Source of the DNA: Tupaia tana
Taxonomy: Eukaryota; Chordata; Mammalia; Scandentia; Tupaiidae
Length of the DNA: 64,000 nt
Direction: 5' to 3'
Assembly: GCA_026018925.1 (NCBI GenBank)
Contig: JAKSZU010000012.1
Span: forward strand, 30,059,814 to 30,123,813
In this document: in pieces, positions 45,483-64,000 of the stretch
Position numbering within the stretch: position 1 is the first letter of the stretch
Layout of the letters: each line of letters begins with the position of its first letter
Program-made: the position numbers and the translations under genes
Notes under the pieces: generated by a model
Database searches by the model: none
Told to the model about the DNA's origin: nothing
Seen by the model: the letters and a program-made list of their open reading frames with translations, nothing else

Positions 45483-45763
45483 TTCTTGGAGAGGTTTTTT
45501 TTTTTTTTTTTTTTTTTTTTGCTATAGGGTGCGTGCGCTCGCCAGACAGACAGAGAGAGACATAGAGACAGAAAGCGAGAAATCACCCCCCAGGGGGGGA
45601 TGGTCACGCTGCAATCCCTTCTCCTCCATTCTCCTCTTGGGATCTTGGGCACGCATGCACACGCGCCCGGCGTGAGTTTTAAGCCACCGGGTCCGGGACA
45701 CGAACCGCAGTCGACTACGTGGGAGTCCAGCAACATAGCCATTACGCTAACTGCTGGTTCCCA
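45483..45763 (-). repeat. tRNA-derived SINE, type A
   Basis: Long T run at about 45497-45520 (A-tail), end 'aactgctggttccc'. Confidence 0.88.
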
Positions 45764-45839
45764 TCTGGCAACATTTTTTTCTTCTTCTTTTTTTTTTTTT
45801 TTTTAAAGGTTTTGGCTAGTTAGCAAAGACAGACTACTT

Positions 45840-46245
45840 TTTAAAAAAGAATTATTTATTATTTAATTCAATTTATTATTATTATTTTTTAAAATTTGAT
45901 CAGACAGAGAGAGCGAGAAAGGGAAAGCCTGAGAGAAAACCACCAGGTCCAGGACTCAAACCACAGTCTGCTCTGTGGGAATCTAGTGCCTCCAACCCCC
46001 ACACCACCTGCCGACCCCACAATTTTTTTCTTTTAAAGAAGAAAGCAAACCCCAACTTTAATGGGACCTGATCATGCCACAATAGTTTTTCCTCCAATTT
46101 TCTATCCTGCCAGGGTCCTGGACACCTGTGCACATCTGGCATGTTTTTCAAACCATCAGGGCTGGGACTCAAACTATGGTCAGCTATGTGGGATCCAGTT
46201 TCCTCTGTGCAGCACTTAACCACTACACTATGGAGCTGGTCCACC
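45840..46245 (-). repeat. Type B SINE followed by type C SINE
   Basis: Type B at about 45840-46018 ('ccacaccacctgccgacccc'), then type C at 46019-46245 ('catgtttttcaaaccatcag'). Confidence 0.7.
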
Positions 46246-47360
46246 ATCTCACACTTTTCAATTTCTTAATTCTAGTTCTATATTAGTTCATGATAATCTT
46301 ATAACAAGAGGTATACAAATAAGCCTATACATTTGCCTCAAGATGATTATCGCCAGATTCTCGCATCTATCTGATCAAAATTCATACATAACACATCCAG
46401 ATAAGACTTTTGGTAAGACTGTAAAACCATGAAAAAAGAATTAAAAAATAGCATACGTGATCATCGTATCCTATTTGGTTTCTCATGTGCTAAAAATAAA
46501 GCCAGCCCACTCCCACAGCTGTCATTTGTGCAACTTGTTTGCAAACAACAGTCTGGACTTTTTAATCTCTTATTGAGAAACAGGGTGTACTCACTGGAAA
46601 CAAAAAAACACACCCGTTGGGTCCTAAGAGTATTGTGAAGTGTTTCAGGCACGTTTCCAATGTCAGGACACACAGATCAAGTCATTCTCTGATTGCGTTT
46701 GATTCCACCTTATGGGTGCACCATGACGTATGTAGCCATGTGCCTGCTGGGTCCCAGATGCGTGTATATATCAAATATGGTCAAATGGCCATTAAATAAT
46801 TAAATAATTAACATTTCCACCAACAGTGCACAGTGCACAGCTCCCACCCTCACCAACTCTGACTGTTATTAAGTTTCCTCATTTTTGTCAGTCTGATCCG
46901 TGAGATGTGACATCTCATTTATACTTAGGCTTACATTTCAGTTATTATGCGTTGTTTTATTTGGGGGAGGTGATTTTTTTTTTCTGATAAAAGCCATTGC
47001 TCATTTTTATATTGGCTTTCTGTTTAGTTGATATGTGCAAATCCTTTATGTCTTCTGGATTTTTATCACCTTGTTTTGTATATTGCAAATTTTGTCTCTA
47101 TCTATTGCCTTTGTTCTCATTTTGTTAATGATATTTTTCTTTATTGAATGAGGCTTTGTTATTATGGCAAAAATATGTAACATACAAATTGTCATTTTAA
47201 ACATTTTAAGTGTACAACTCAGTGGCATGAAACTACACCCACAAGGCTACGCAGCTATCATTACTATTTCTACAACATTTTCATCACTTCAGTTCCCTAA
47301 TCTTCCCTCCCAGAGCCTCCGTAAGCTATATTCTACTTTCTGTCTCTATGAATGTCTTTA
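46246..47360 (+). repeat. L1 3'-end fragments (old)
   Basis: From about 46810 the text matches typical L1 3' sequence: 'acatttccaccaacagtg', 'tttctgataaaagccattgc', then 'gtacaactcagtggcatgaa' and 'ctatattctactttctgtct'. 46246-46800 is AT-rich, family not resolved. Confidence 0.65.
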
Positions 47361-47367
47361 TTTATTT

Positions 47368-47612
47368 TTAGGTTTTTGCCATAGAGTGCATGTGTTCACC
47401 AGACAGAGACATAGAAAGGGAAAGTGAGAAATTATCCTCTGAGGGGGATGGCCACACTTAATCCCTTCTCCTTCATTCTCCCCTCGGGATTTCTGGTGCA
47501 CGTGCACACACGCATCCAGCACGTTTTTCAAGCCGTCTCATGTGGGACTTAAAGTGGACACTCGGCCTTATGGGATCCAGCTACCTTAACCTCCAAGCCC
47601 CCACTGGTCCTG
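47368..47612 (-). repeat. tRNA-derived SINE, type C
   Basis: 'ttgccatagagtgcatgtgt' body, 'taacctccaagcccccactg' end. It interrupts the L1 region. Confidence 0.7.
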
Positions 47613-47675
47613 CTCGTTTTTTGAATAGAGTTGTTGTTGTTGTTGTCCTTGAATTTTAGGCTTCCTTGTTCCTTT

Positions 47676-47920
47676 GTTTTTACTTTGCTAGAGGGCATGC
47701 GTGCTTGTCAGAGAAGAGAAACCGAGAAAGTGAGAAATCACCCACTATAGGAATGTCATTCTGCAATCTCTTCCTAATTTCATCCTTTTTTCAGGATTTT
47801 GAGCACACATGCCCATGCATCTGGAATGCTTCCCAAGGCAGCAGTTCGGGATTTGAACTGAGTGATCAGCCATGTAAGATCTAACTCACGTCATCGCCAG
47901 GTCACAGGCTGGCTGGTCCG
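47676..47920 (-). repeat. tRNA-derived SINE, type C (diverged)
   Basis: 'tttgctagagggcatgcgtg' body and 'tgatcagccatgtaagatct' end. Confidence 0.65.
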
Positions 47921-47929
47921 GTTTGTGTT

Positions 47930-48290
47930 TTTTAGGGAGATCTTCTCTATCCTAAAGTTATAGATAAATTATGATAATTGTATCTGATACTTTTAAGATT
48001 TATAATGGTTATAGGCTATCACATAACTTAATCCAGATGCAATTTACTTTTGCATATAAAGTGAAATGAAAGATGTAATAGTTTTTCTCTAACTGGATAA
48101 CTAACTGTCCTTTCGTAAGTTATTGAACAGTGTCCCCTTTTTCACTTATTTGAAATAGCACCTTCATCACATATTAAATTCCTACATAGGACAGTCTATT
48201 TCTGGTCTCTATTCTGTTATTAATCTGGCCTATTTCTGAACCAACAGCACATCATTTTCACTATAATAGCTTTTCTCATTCTGTAATGAC
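47930..48290 (+). repeat. L1 3'-end fragment
   Basis: 'ctctaactggataactaact' and 'ttatttgaaatagcacctt' follow the L1 3' pattern seen in many mammals. Confidence 0.6.
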
Positions 48291-48294
48291 TTTT

Positions 48295-48835
48295 CCCCTT
48301 TTATTCATGCGGAGGGTATGCGTATGCAATTATGAGAGGGGAAAAAGGGAGTGAGGAGCACCACCCACAGGGTGGGTCAGGTCCTGACCCCCTTCTTCTA
48401 ATCCTCCAGCTGGTCAGAACTTTATAAAGAAATCATTTATTCAGCTCATGGTTTGGAAGTCCAAATTCTGGTGGGGCTACCTCATAGCAGAGAGCTATGC
48501 ATCCAGAATGTTTTTCAAGGCACCAGCTCGGGATTTGAACTGTGAGATTTCAAGCAGAGAGCTGTCCAGACTCTTCTGTCTTCTGGTTTCATTTCCTCTC
48601 CTTATATATCCACTAGAACTTGATCATGAAGGTCCACCTTAATGACAATACACCCAAAGGCCCCACACTGGGACACCCTGAAGGGATTAAGTTTTCAACT
48701 AACACCTACAATACAATCAGTATACTGAAGCCCTGACAGGAGAATGCTTGGGGACATCCCACTACAGCCCCTGAAGACCAAACACCAAAACATGAATCTT
48801 TGGGGGGATAAGCCATTATCCAAACCATCACACTA
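48295..48835 (-). repeat. SINE remnants mixed with antisense MLT1-like sequence
   Basis: Type C SINE parts at about 48295-48415 and 48495-48550. Antisense MLT1-like text ('ttataaagaaatcatttatt', 'ggccccacactgggacaccc') occupies most of the rest. Confidence 0.45.
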
Positions 48836-48913
48836 CCATTTGTGGGTTTTTTTGTTTTTGTTTTTAAATCTGCCAGAGGACTTTCATTCTTGTTGGAGAG
48901 AAAAGGCACCCAC

Positions 48914-49408
48914 TGCTTTCTCTCTGACATTTTAGTGAGGCTGCGGTGGCCCTTGCTGCTCTCCCAGCTTGACGATGCTGCCCAAGGACAAGAAGAAGAA
49001 GAAAGACACCAGGAAGTCAGCCAAGAAGGGTAAAGACCCAGTGAACAAATCTGGGGGCAAGACCAAAAAGAAGTGGTCCAAATGCACAGTTAGGGATAAG
49101 CTCAATAACCTGGTCTTGTTTGACAAAGCTACATATGACAAACTCTGTAAGGAAGTTCCCAACTGCAAGCTCATAACCCCAGCTATGGTCTCTGAGAGGC
49201 TGAAGGTTGGTGGTTCCCTGGCCAGGACGGCACTTCAGGAGCTTCTTAGTAAAGGACTTATTAAATTACTTTCAAAGCACAGAGCACAAGTCATTTACAC
49301 CAGAAATACCAAGGATGGAGATGCCCCAGCTGCTGGTGAAGATGCATAAGCAGGCACAACCAACTGTGCATTTGAAAAAATAAAAACTTTATTTAATCAA
49401 AAAAGAAA
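48914..49408 (+). pseudogene. RPS25 processed retrocopy with intact reading frame
   Basis: Intronless copy of ribosomal protein S25 mRNA. The ATG at 48975 opens a 124-residue frame ending at 49349 (human RPS25 has 125); one lysine of the basic KKKK run is missing. Residues such as '[20 protein letters not shown]' and '[14 protein letters not shown]' are conserved. Several conservative-site changes are present (MLPK, CTVRD, VPNCK). 5' UTR ('gaggctgcggtgg') and 3' UTR with AATAAA at 49379-49384 are retained, followed by an A-rich tail. Flanked by AGAAAAGGCACCCAC (48899-48913) and AGAAAAGGCATCCAC (49409-49423). No promoter is evident, so it is called a pseudogene although the frame is open. Confidence 0.93.
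48975..49349 (+). CDS. Open reading frame of the RPS25 retrocopy (124 aa)
   Basis: Complete frame from ATG to TAA, covering the whole eS25 family length. Expression is unknown. The source gene would be multi-exon elsewhere in the genome. Confidence 0.5.
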   Translation: MLPKDKKKKKDTRKSAKKGKDPVNKSGGKTKKKWSKCTVRDKLNNLVLFDKATYDKLCKEVPNCKLITPAMVSERLKVGGSLARTALQELLSKGLIKLLSKHRAQVIYTRNTKDGDAPAAGEDA

Positions 49409-49611
49409 AGAAAAGGCATCCACCATAGGGGATAGCTACGCCATGATTCCTTCTCCTCCACTTCTCCCGCCTTTTGGGATTTTGGGGCATGCATGCACAT
49501 GCACCCGGCGTGTTTTACAAGCTGCTGAGTCTAGGACTTGAACTACACAGTTGACCTGATGGTATCCAGCAGCCTTAACCACCAGACCATTGGCTGGCTC
49601 CCATTTGTGTT

Positions 49612-49872
49612 TTTGTTTGTTTGTTTTAGTTTTGTTATAAGGTGTGTGTGCTTATCAGAGAGAAACAGAGAAAGACAGAGAGAGAAAGTGAGAAATCACC
49701 TCCTAGGAGGAATGGCCATGCCTCAGTTCCTTCTCTTCATTCTCCTCTTGGATTTTGAGCATTCATACACATGCGACTGGCATGTTTTTCAAGCTGCCAT
49801 GTCTGGGGCTTGAACTGTGCAGTCAGCCATATGGAATCCAGGCTCTTTAACTTCCATGTCACCAGCTGGCTC
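49612..49872 (-). repeat. tRNA-derived SINE, type C
   Basis: 'gttataaggtgtgtgtgctt' body, 'catgtcaccagctggctccc' end. Bounded by CCATTTGTGT on both sides. Confidence 0.8.
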
Positions 49873-49885
49873 CCATTTGTGTCTT

Positions 49886-50114
49886 AATTAAAGAGGTTTT
49901 TGCCTTAGGGTGCTTGCCGGAGAGAGAGTAACAGACACAGTGAGAAATCATCCCCCAGGGGGATGGCCTTGCTGCAATCCCCTCTCCTCCATTCTCTTCC
50001 TGGGAACTTGGGCACCTACACATGTGCACCTAGTGTGATTTTTCAAGCCACTGGGTCTGGGACTCAAATTGTGATCAGCCATGTGGAAGTCCACCTATGC
50101 TATCTGCCAGCCCT
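49886..50114 (-). repeat. tRNA-derived SINE, type A (diverged)
   Basis: 'gaggtttttgccttagggtg' body, 'tatctgccagccctcc' end. Bounded by CCATTTGTGT. Confidence 0.8.
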
Positions 50115-50639
50115 CCATTTGTGTTTTATATGGTTGTACATATGCATAAAATATCTCCAAAAGTATCCACAGTACACTGTCCGTGATGATGTCTCTAGAG
50201 AAGAGGGGACTGGTGTGTGCTGGTGTGTGTCAACAAGGATGGTATGTTCATACTCATTGTTGGAACACAGGAAGACTGTGCTGCCCAACCTTCTAGTAGA
50301 TGTGGCCTCACCAATGGGACTGTGGACAGAAGGTGTTGTCACTACAGGTCTTAGGCACTCAAGAGTCAGTGTGAATCCTTCCCTGTGCTCCCACACCTCC
50401 TGCCCCATTCTGAACGAGTGGGATGAAGGACCTTCAGGATGATGGCGATGTTGGATGGACCCAGCTTGGATTGGGGTCACTGCTGGGGAGATGTTATGTG
50501 TTCATGTGTAACCCACATTGTGATGTGAGTGAGAGATAAATCTTTGTTGTGTTAAGTCACTGAAATTTGAAATACTGCATGTGGGAGATTAAAGGTGACC
50601 AGAAATGTTTTTGACACTCCTGTCATTGAAAGTAGGTAT
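50115..50639. other. Old repeat-like or unique intergenic sequence
   Basis: The end 'taaatctttgttgtgttaag' resembles the tail of an ancient LTR. The family is not resolved. No gene seen. Confidence 0.35.
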
Positions 50640-50818
50640 CAAAAAAAAAAAAAAAAAAAAAAAAAAAGGGACCAGCAGGTGGCATGGTGGTTAAGGCGCT
50701 GGATACTCCCACATGGCCGACCGGGGTTCCAGTCCTGAATCTGGTGGCTTGCTTTCTCACTTCCTCTCTCTCTCACTCTCACCCTCTGTCTTTCACTGGT
50801 CAAATTAAAAAAAAAAAA
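50640..50818 (+). repeat. Poly(A) run followed by type B SINE
   Basis: An A homopolymer at about 50641-50667, then 'gggaccagcaggtggcatgg' and the short-SINE body. Confidence 0.85.
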
Positions 50819-50909
50819 TGAATGAATAAATAAATAAAAAAATAAAATAAATAATTTAAAAAAAAAGAAAAAGAAAAGAAAAAGAAAGAAAGGAAGAAAA
50901 GAGAAAAGA

Positions 50910-51150
50910 GGGACCAGCAGTTAGTGTAATGACTATGTTGCTGGACTCCCATGTAGTCGACTGTGGTTCAAGTCCTGGACCTGGTGGCTTAAACTCATGC
51001 CAGGCACGTGTGCATGCGTGCCCAAGATCCTGAGAGGAGAATGGAGGAGAAGGGATCACAGCGTGGCCATCTCCTCTGGAGGGTGATTCCTCATTCTCTA
51101 TTTCTCCCTGTCTTTCTGACAAGCTCATGTGCCCTGTAGCAAAAATCTAT

Positions 51151-51187
<37 letters not shown>
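50910..51187 (+). repeat. Type A SINE ending in (CA)n
   Basis: Head 'gggaccagcagttagtgtaa', end 'gtagcaaaaatctatcc' then about 18 CA units at 51152-51187. Confidence 0.88.
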
Positions 51188-51191
<4 letters not shown>

Positions 51192-51545
51192 AGAAAAGCA
51201 AGCAAGCATCTACATCCCTTCTCCTTAAATCTTGGTTGGACTGTGACCTGTGACTGCTTTGAGCAACAGGATACAGAGAGGTGATGCAGAACTAGTTTTT
51301 GCATTACATCTGCCACCATCCAGTCTCCCATAGAAAGCAGGTCTTTCTTACACAATTAATTTGAGATAAATTAAGCCATGCATTAAAGGTAAAAAATGTA
51401 TTTGTCTTCATATATTATGAATGTTGTCTAAAAGTTTAAGTGAATGTCATAATACAGTCTTTTATATTCAAAAAGTAGAAGGTGAATAGTTTTAGTCAGC
51501 ATTAATCACTTCTTTATCACATGCTATTCAGAAATGACAGAATTG

Positions 51546-51722
51546 GGTCAGCAGGTGGCTTGGTGGTTAGGGCACTGGACTCCCATACTGCTGACTGTGA
51601 TTTGAGTTCTGGACCTGGCAGCTTGTTTTCTCACTTTCCCCCCTCTCTCTCTCTATCTCTGGTGAGCACACATGCCCTATTGCAAATTAAAATAAGAAGA
51701 AATAAAATGAAATAATTATTTT
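51546..51722 (+). repeat. tRNA-derived SINE, type B, with target duplication
   Basis: AAATGACAGAATT lies on both sides (about 51533 and 51725). Confidence 0.88.
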
Positions 51723-51769
51723 TAAAATGACAGAATTATGTAAAATTTCCTAGGAGTATTTTTTGAATC

Positions 51770-51995
51770 AAAAAAGGCAGGTGGTTGGAGGTTAAGGCAC
51801 TGGCCAATTGTGTAGTTGGACTCCCTGACCTGGTGGCTTGAAAATCACACCAGGTACGTGTGTGCCTAAAGTCCTGAGAGGAGGAGGGATTGCAGTGTAG
51901 CCAGCCTCTCTAGGGGGTGATTTCTCATTTTCCCCCTTCTGTCTCTTTCCAGTGAGTGCATGAGCCCTATAGCAAAAAGACTAAAAAGAAAAGAA
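51770..51995 (+). repeat. tRNA-derived SINE, type C-like
   Basis: 'ggaggttaaggcactggcc' head, 'gagccctatagcaaaaag' end. Confidence 0.65.
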
Positions 51996-51999
51996 AGGA

Positions 52000-52400
52000 T
52001 GTGGAACCCTGCCCCCCACCCCATGACTCCTCCCGAGAGGAATGGCACCCATATGCCCAACACTGGGCACAGCTGTTAGTGCCCTTCCAATGCACACGAC
52101 CCCAAGGCCAGCCAGTCCCAAAGCACATTCATGGCCATCATCAGCCAGCCTTCGGCCTCCATGGGCACCACGACCTGCTGGATGTACTCTGGTGAATGTC
52201 ACCTCTCCCTGTCAACACTAGTACTCCTTCAACAGGCAGGCCAGGCCTGGGCTGGGGATAGAGGTGGAGAGATAGTTGGGACCCTGAGACTACCCCTCAG
52301 GGAGCGCCAGAGATCATGGCATGGGGGTGACTGCGGTGACGGAGGATGCACAGACCTCTGGGGATGTAATTCAGTCTTAACTCAGGGCAGGGGCAGGAAA
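52000..52400. other. Intergenic, unassigned
   Basis: The minus strand of 52000-52200 has short open stretches but no family I recognise. Confidence 0.35.
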
Positions 52401-52402
52401 GT

Positions 52403-52403
<1 letters not shown>

Positions 52404-52442
<39 letters not shown>

Positions 52443-52612
52443 ATTACTTTATTTAACTTTATTTATTTATTTATCTTTAATTTGACTAGAGAGGGAGGGA
52501 GAGAGAGACAGAGAGACAAAGTGAGAAAGCAAGCTGCTAGGTCCAGGACCCGAACTGTGTTCAGCCATGTGTGAGTCCAGTGCCCTTAAACACCATGCCA
52601 CATGCTGACCCG
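52404..52612 (-). repeat. tRNA-derived SINE, type B, long T run
   Basis: T homopolymer at about 52404-52437, then 'gaattactttatttaacttt' and head read as 'caccatgccacatgctgacc'. Confidence 0.85.
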
Positions 52613-53690
52613 GGAAAGTGTTCTTGAAGGAGGTGATGCAGGAGTAGGAGCAGAACTGGTTAAAGGGAGGGTGTTCCACACATCAGGCACAGCATGGGTC
52701 CAGGACGGTGACCTGTGGGGACTGAGCCCACTTCACTGTGGTTTCAAAGCAGAGCAGGGTACACTGTTTTGGAGTGTCACTGCCTTAACTGCTTTCAGAG
52801 TCCTGTGTGCTATCCCCATCAGAACCTCAACAGGCCAAGCACCTGCAGGACTGCAGGCCTGCCCACCTGGGGTCCCATTGCCCCCTCTCTTGTTCTCGGC
52901 ATTCACTCACGGAGAGTCCTGGGCCTGCAGGGTCTCACAAATCACCTTGTGGAGGCAGGCCCAGTGACTCCTGTTACTTCTCAGCCAGCCTGTGTCTGCA
53001 GAGCTGGGGACAGGCCTCTTGCAAGGCAGTTTTATCACAGTTTCCTGCAAGCCATGATTCACTGTCAAGCGCACCCACAGAGATGTCGCTGCTCTTCCAG
53101 AGGCCGCCCAAAAGAGTGAACCGCTGGGCCCAGAGTGGGGACACTGTGCTGCTGGCCAGCTCAGCCACCCGCTCCCCTGCACCCTCAGGCAAGAAAGCCC
53201 CTTCTCCCCTCTGGGCTGGGGTGTTCCAGATGAAATCGGTTGCATCCGTTCACTCTCTGGGACCTAAGTGCTTTGAGATCGCTCTCCCTCTGGCCAGTCC
53301 TATCTCGTCCTCACAACCCAACTCAAACGCCACCATCTTCAGAAAGCGGGCCTCTTCTTCAGTCTCTCGCTCTCCTGTGGTTTCTGTCGCTGTCATATTG
53401 TGTGTGTGGCCTCAGAACCCAAGGAGGTCTCTGTACACTCACCCTCCTGTTTCCGCGGCTGCAAAACGGCGGGGTTTGGAAGCTTCAGCCTTGGGGACCC
53501 CGCCTCCGGGCCGTGCCAACAGGCGTAGGGGAGCCGCTCCGGGAGGCTGCTGCCCTGCTCCCTGCCTGTTTCCCCTGACGGAAACAGAGACCCCCACTTA
53601 AGTAAAAATTTTGGTGAGGCTCCGCAGTGTAGACCTTTAGGCGGCTTCCCCCACGTCTGTGTTCAGTCTCCCCAACCCCCGAGAACGCGC
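52613..53690. other. SINE-free sequence upstream of ATG16L2
   Basis: About 1.1 kb of unique sequence with rising G+C towards the promoter. No exon recognised. Confidence 0.5.
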
Positions 53691-53813
53691 TTAGTACAAC
53701 CCGGGGATTCCCCCGCCTCGGCCCGCCCCGGACGTCACGGAGTCCCCGCGAGGCCCGCCCTGTCTCTCCCCACCCCCCACCCCCCCACCGTGCCTTCTCC
53801 ACCCGGAGCGGCC
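53690..53813 (+). promoter_or_regulatory. ATG16L2: ATG16L2 CpG-rich promoter and 5' UTR
   Basis: GC-rich and TATA-less. Contains GGGGATTCCC (53703-53712), which fits the NF-kB consensus GGGRNNYYCC, and GACGTCAC (53731-53738), a CRE-like site. The start codon has a good Kozak context (G at -3, G at +4). Confidence 0.65.
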
Positions 53814-63828
<10,015 letters not shown>

Positions 63829-64000
63829 GTGACAGGTGTAGGCTGTGGGTGGGGTGGTGGAGCCCTGGGAACAGGGCTCCCAAGTTCTCATCCCTTCCTC
63901 TGGCCAGGGCTAGAGTTGTGGGCACCTGGGGCAGTGAGACTGGGCGGCTGGCACTGCCAGCTGTGGGCTCTCTGCTGAGCAAGGGCCTGAGGGCTGAGCT
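63829..64000 (+). other. ATG16L2: ATG16L2 intron 14 (partial)
   Basis: Runs to the window edge. No exon seen. Confidence 0.75.

Larger units (their letters stand above)
48846..49600 (-). repeat. Type C SINE interrupted by the RPS25 retrocopy
   Basis: Tail-side part at 48846-48913, head-side part at 49409-49600 ending 'accattggctggctccc'. The break coincides with the retrocopy's target duplication. Confidence 0.75.

Noticed and set aside
52000..52200. Minus-strand open stretch resembling a degraded coding fragment
   Set aside because: About 35 codons are open, but I could match them to no known family and there is no target duplication or poly(A) tail to support a retrocopy.

Overview
The window is nuclear DNA of a placental mammal. 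It carries two intron-containing genes with canonical GT-AG exons, CpG-island promoters, ancient MIR, L1 and MLT1-like fossils, and many copies of lineage-specific tRNA-derived SINEs. I see no Alu, rodent B1/B2, rabbit CSINE, carnivore CAN-SINE or ruminant Bov repeats. The dominant SINEs have a tRNA-like head with A and B boxes, a pyrimidine-rich body and an A-rich tail. They may be those of a colugo (Dermoptera), but that is a guess from memory. The gene order matches human chromosome 11q13.4 (ARAP1 - STARD10 - ATG16L2).

Layout. 1-470: CpG-rich island at the left edge, by synteny probably an ARAP1 promoter. 2.4-28.4 kb, minus strand: complete STARD10, a START-domain phospholipid transfer protein. 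It has six coding exons (292 residues), one probable non-coding first exon in a CpG island, a 21.4-kb intron and a poly(A) signal. 28.7-53.6 kb: intergenic space between the divergent genes. It holds an orphan CpG island at 39.2-39.8 kb with clustered ZNF143-type and NRF1-like motifs, and a SINE/L1-dense block at 40-52.6 kb. That block includes an RPS25 retrocopy with an open reading frame. 53.8 kb to the right edge, plus strand: ATG16L2, an autophagy-related ATG16 paralogue. Its first 14 coding exons (about 495 residues) are present, and the last WD40 repeats lie beyond the window.

The two genes have no known shared pathway: STARD10 moves phosphatidylcholine and phosphatidylethanolamine, and ATG16L2 is an ATG5-ATG12-binding protein. 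In human the STARD10/ARAP1 interval is a type 2 diabetes association locus, which makes regulatory candidates in the STARD10 introns worth attention.

No prokaryotic system, CRISPR array or new multi-gene system was found. The most notable non-genic signals are: a triple DR1 nuclear-receptor half-site array in STARD10 intron sequence, the orphan ZNF143 CpG island, a perfect 81-bp inverted repeat, an imperfect inverted duplication of about 350 bp, serial SINE insertions at one target, and a 15-bp hairpin next to an ATG16L2 splice donor.
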